Shown one piece after another: positions 63,816 through 64,000 of a stretch of DNA of 64,000 bases (the stretch's first letter is position 1; every line of letters starts with the position of its first letter). The notes below the pieces were generated by a model. The model made no database searches. It was given only the letters and a program-made list of their open reading frames with translations, and was not told where the DNA came from. The position numbers and the translations under genes are program-made. Source of the stretch: TK10-74A sp965217625 (lineage in GTDB: Bacteria > Chloroflexota > Dehalococcoidia > Bin125); NCBI GenBank assembly GCA_965217625.1, contig OZ244557.1:806001-870000 (forward strand), written 5' to 3'.

Positions 63816-64000
63816 CTAATCCCCCATTCCGGGAGACCCGGCGTCGCGCCGGAGGCAGAGCCGGTCCCCGGCCGCCTCCGCCACGACGCCGCCCGCGCAC
63901 TGCACCTGGTGCCCGCCCTGCGCCGCGAGCCGCAGCAGCGCCCGCGTGCGGTCCCAATCCGGCGCCTCCCCACCGAGGGCGATGACCTGACGCCGCAGCA
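63816..64000 (-). CDS. tilS: C-terminal end of a probable tRNA(Ile)-lysidine synthetase (cut by window edge)
   Basis: The final 60 or so codons of a gene entering from the right, ending with TAG at 63816-63818. The peptide includes LRRQVIALGGEAPDWDRTRA, LLRLAAQGGHQVQCAGGVVAE and RLCLRRDAGSPGMGD. The 'GG..V.cpGGvvae..gd.L.Lrr' pattern resembles the C-terminal domain of TilS, but too little is present for certainty. It lies upstream of the 16S promoter on the same strand. Confidence 0.45.
   Translation of the reverse strand, partial: LRRQVIALGGEAPDWDRTRALLRLAAQGGHQVQCAGGVVAEAAGDRLCLRRDAGSPGMGD

Overview
The window is a high-GC bacterial chromosome segment, mostly core genes, with one accessory island. 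The 16S rRNA (minus strand, about 62.0-63.5 kb), with its 'ggaatcttgcgcaatgggcg'-type signature, together with a single-chain glycyl-tRNA synthetase, a translin-like protein, a membrane pyrophosphatase and an actinobacterial-type ferredoxin, suggests Chloroflexota, probably near Dehalococcoidia. That placement is by eye, not from a search. Starts are a mix of ATG, GTG, TTG and probably CTG, and adjacent genes often overlap by one or four bases.

Layout. 0-9.9 kb, minus strand: yebC (5' part only), panBC, a P1-family peptidase, a zinc-ribbon protein that seems to start at CTG, mutM, a DUF6159 membrane protein, polA and a secreted Cys-rich protein. 10-15.2 kb: uvrA, ferredoxin, glyQS and a 39-residue membrane peptide. 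15.2-18.5 kb: REP-like hairpins, a Tat lipoprotein solute-binding protein with a stalk of about 210 Ala-rich residues and a G-tract promoter, and an orphan HicB. 18.5-23.2 kb, minus strand: hppA, fmdB-translin, rnhB-yraN. 23.4-27.9 kb, plus strand: ftsH, then rplU (with a histone-H1-like tail)-rpmA-rpmE and a DUF1385 protein. 27.9-31.4 kb, minus strand: an LLM flavin oxidoreductase and hisHAFI. 31.5-40.4 kb, plus strand: ligA, an enoyl-CoA hydratase and the elongasome cluster mreBCD-mrdA-rodA. 40.5-44.8 kb, minus strand: clpC and a four-domain S1 protein.

44.9-49.3 kb: a two-gene island on the minus strand, a fused PD-(D/E)XK nuclease/N6-adenine methylase followed by a SIR2-domain protein. 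It lies directly downstream of tRNA-Ala(UGC) and 5S rRNA, and is the best candidate here for an undescribed (defence) system. 49.4-54.8 kb: a five-gene operon joining an anti-anti-sigma STAS protein, a receiver-PP2C phosphatase, an RsbW-type kinase, an amino-acid-type periplasmic binding lipoprotein and a histidine kinase, apparently a ligand-sensing partner-switch pathway. 55-61.7 kb: an MpaB-like protein, an MMPL transporter, ispH, an EamA transporter and a retropepsin-like protease with a partner protein. 61.7-64 kb: tRNA-Ile(GAU), 16S rRNA with a flanking processing stem and promoter, and a partial tilS-like gene.

The rRNA genes are unlinked: 16S-tRNA-Ile and tRNA-Ala-5S lie on the same strand in the usual order but are separated by about 12.5 kb of unrelated genes, and no 23S is present in the window.
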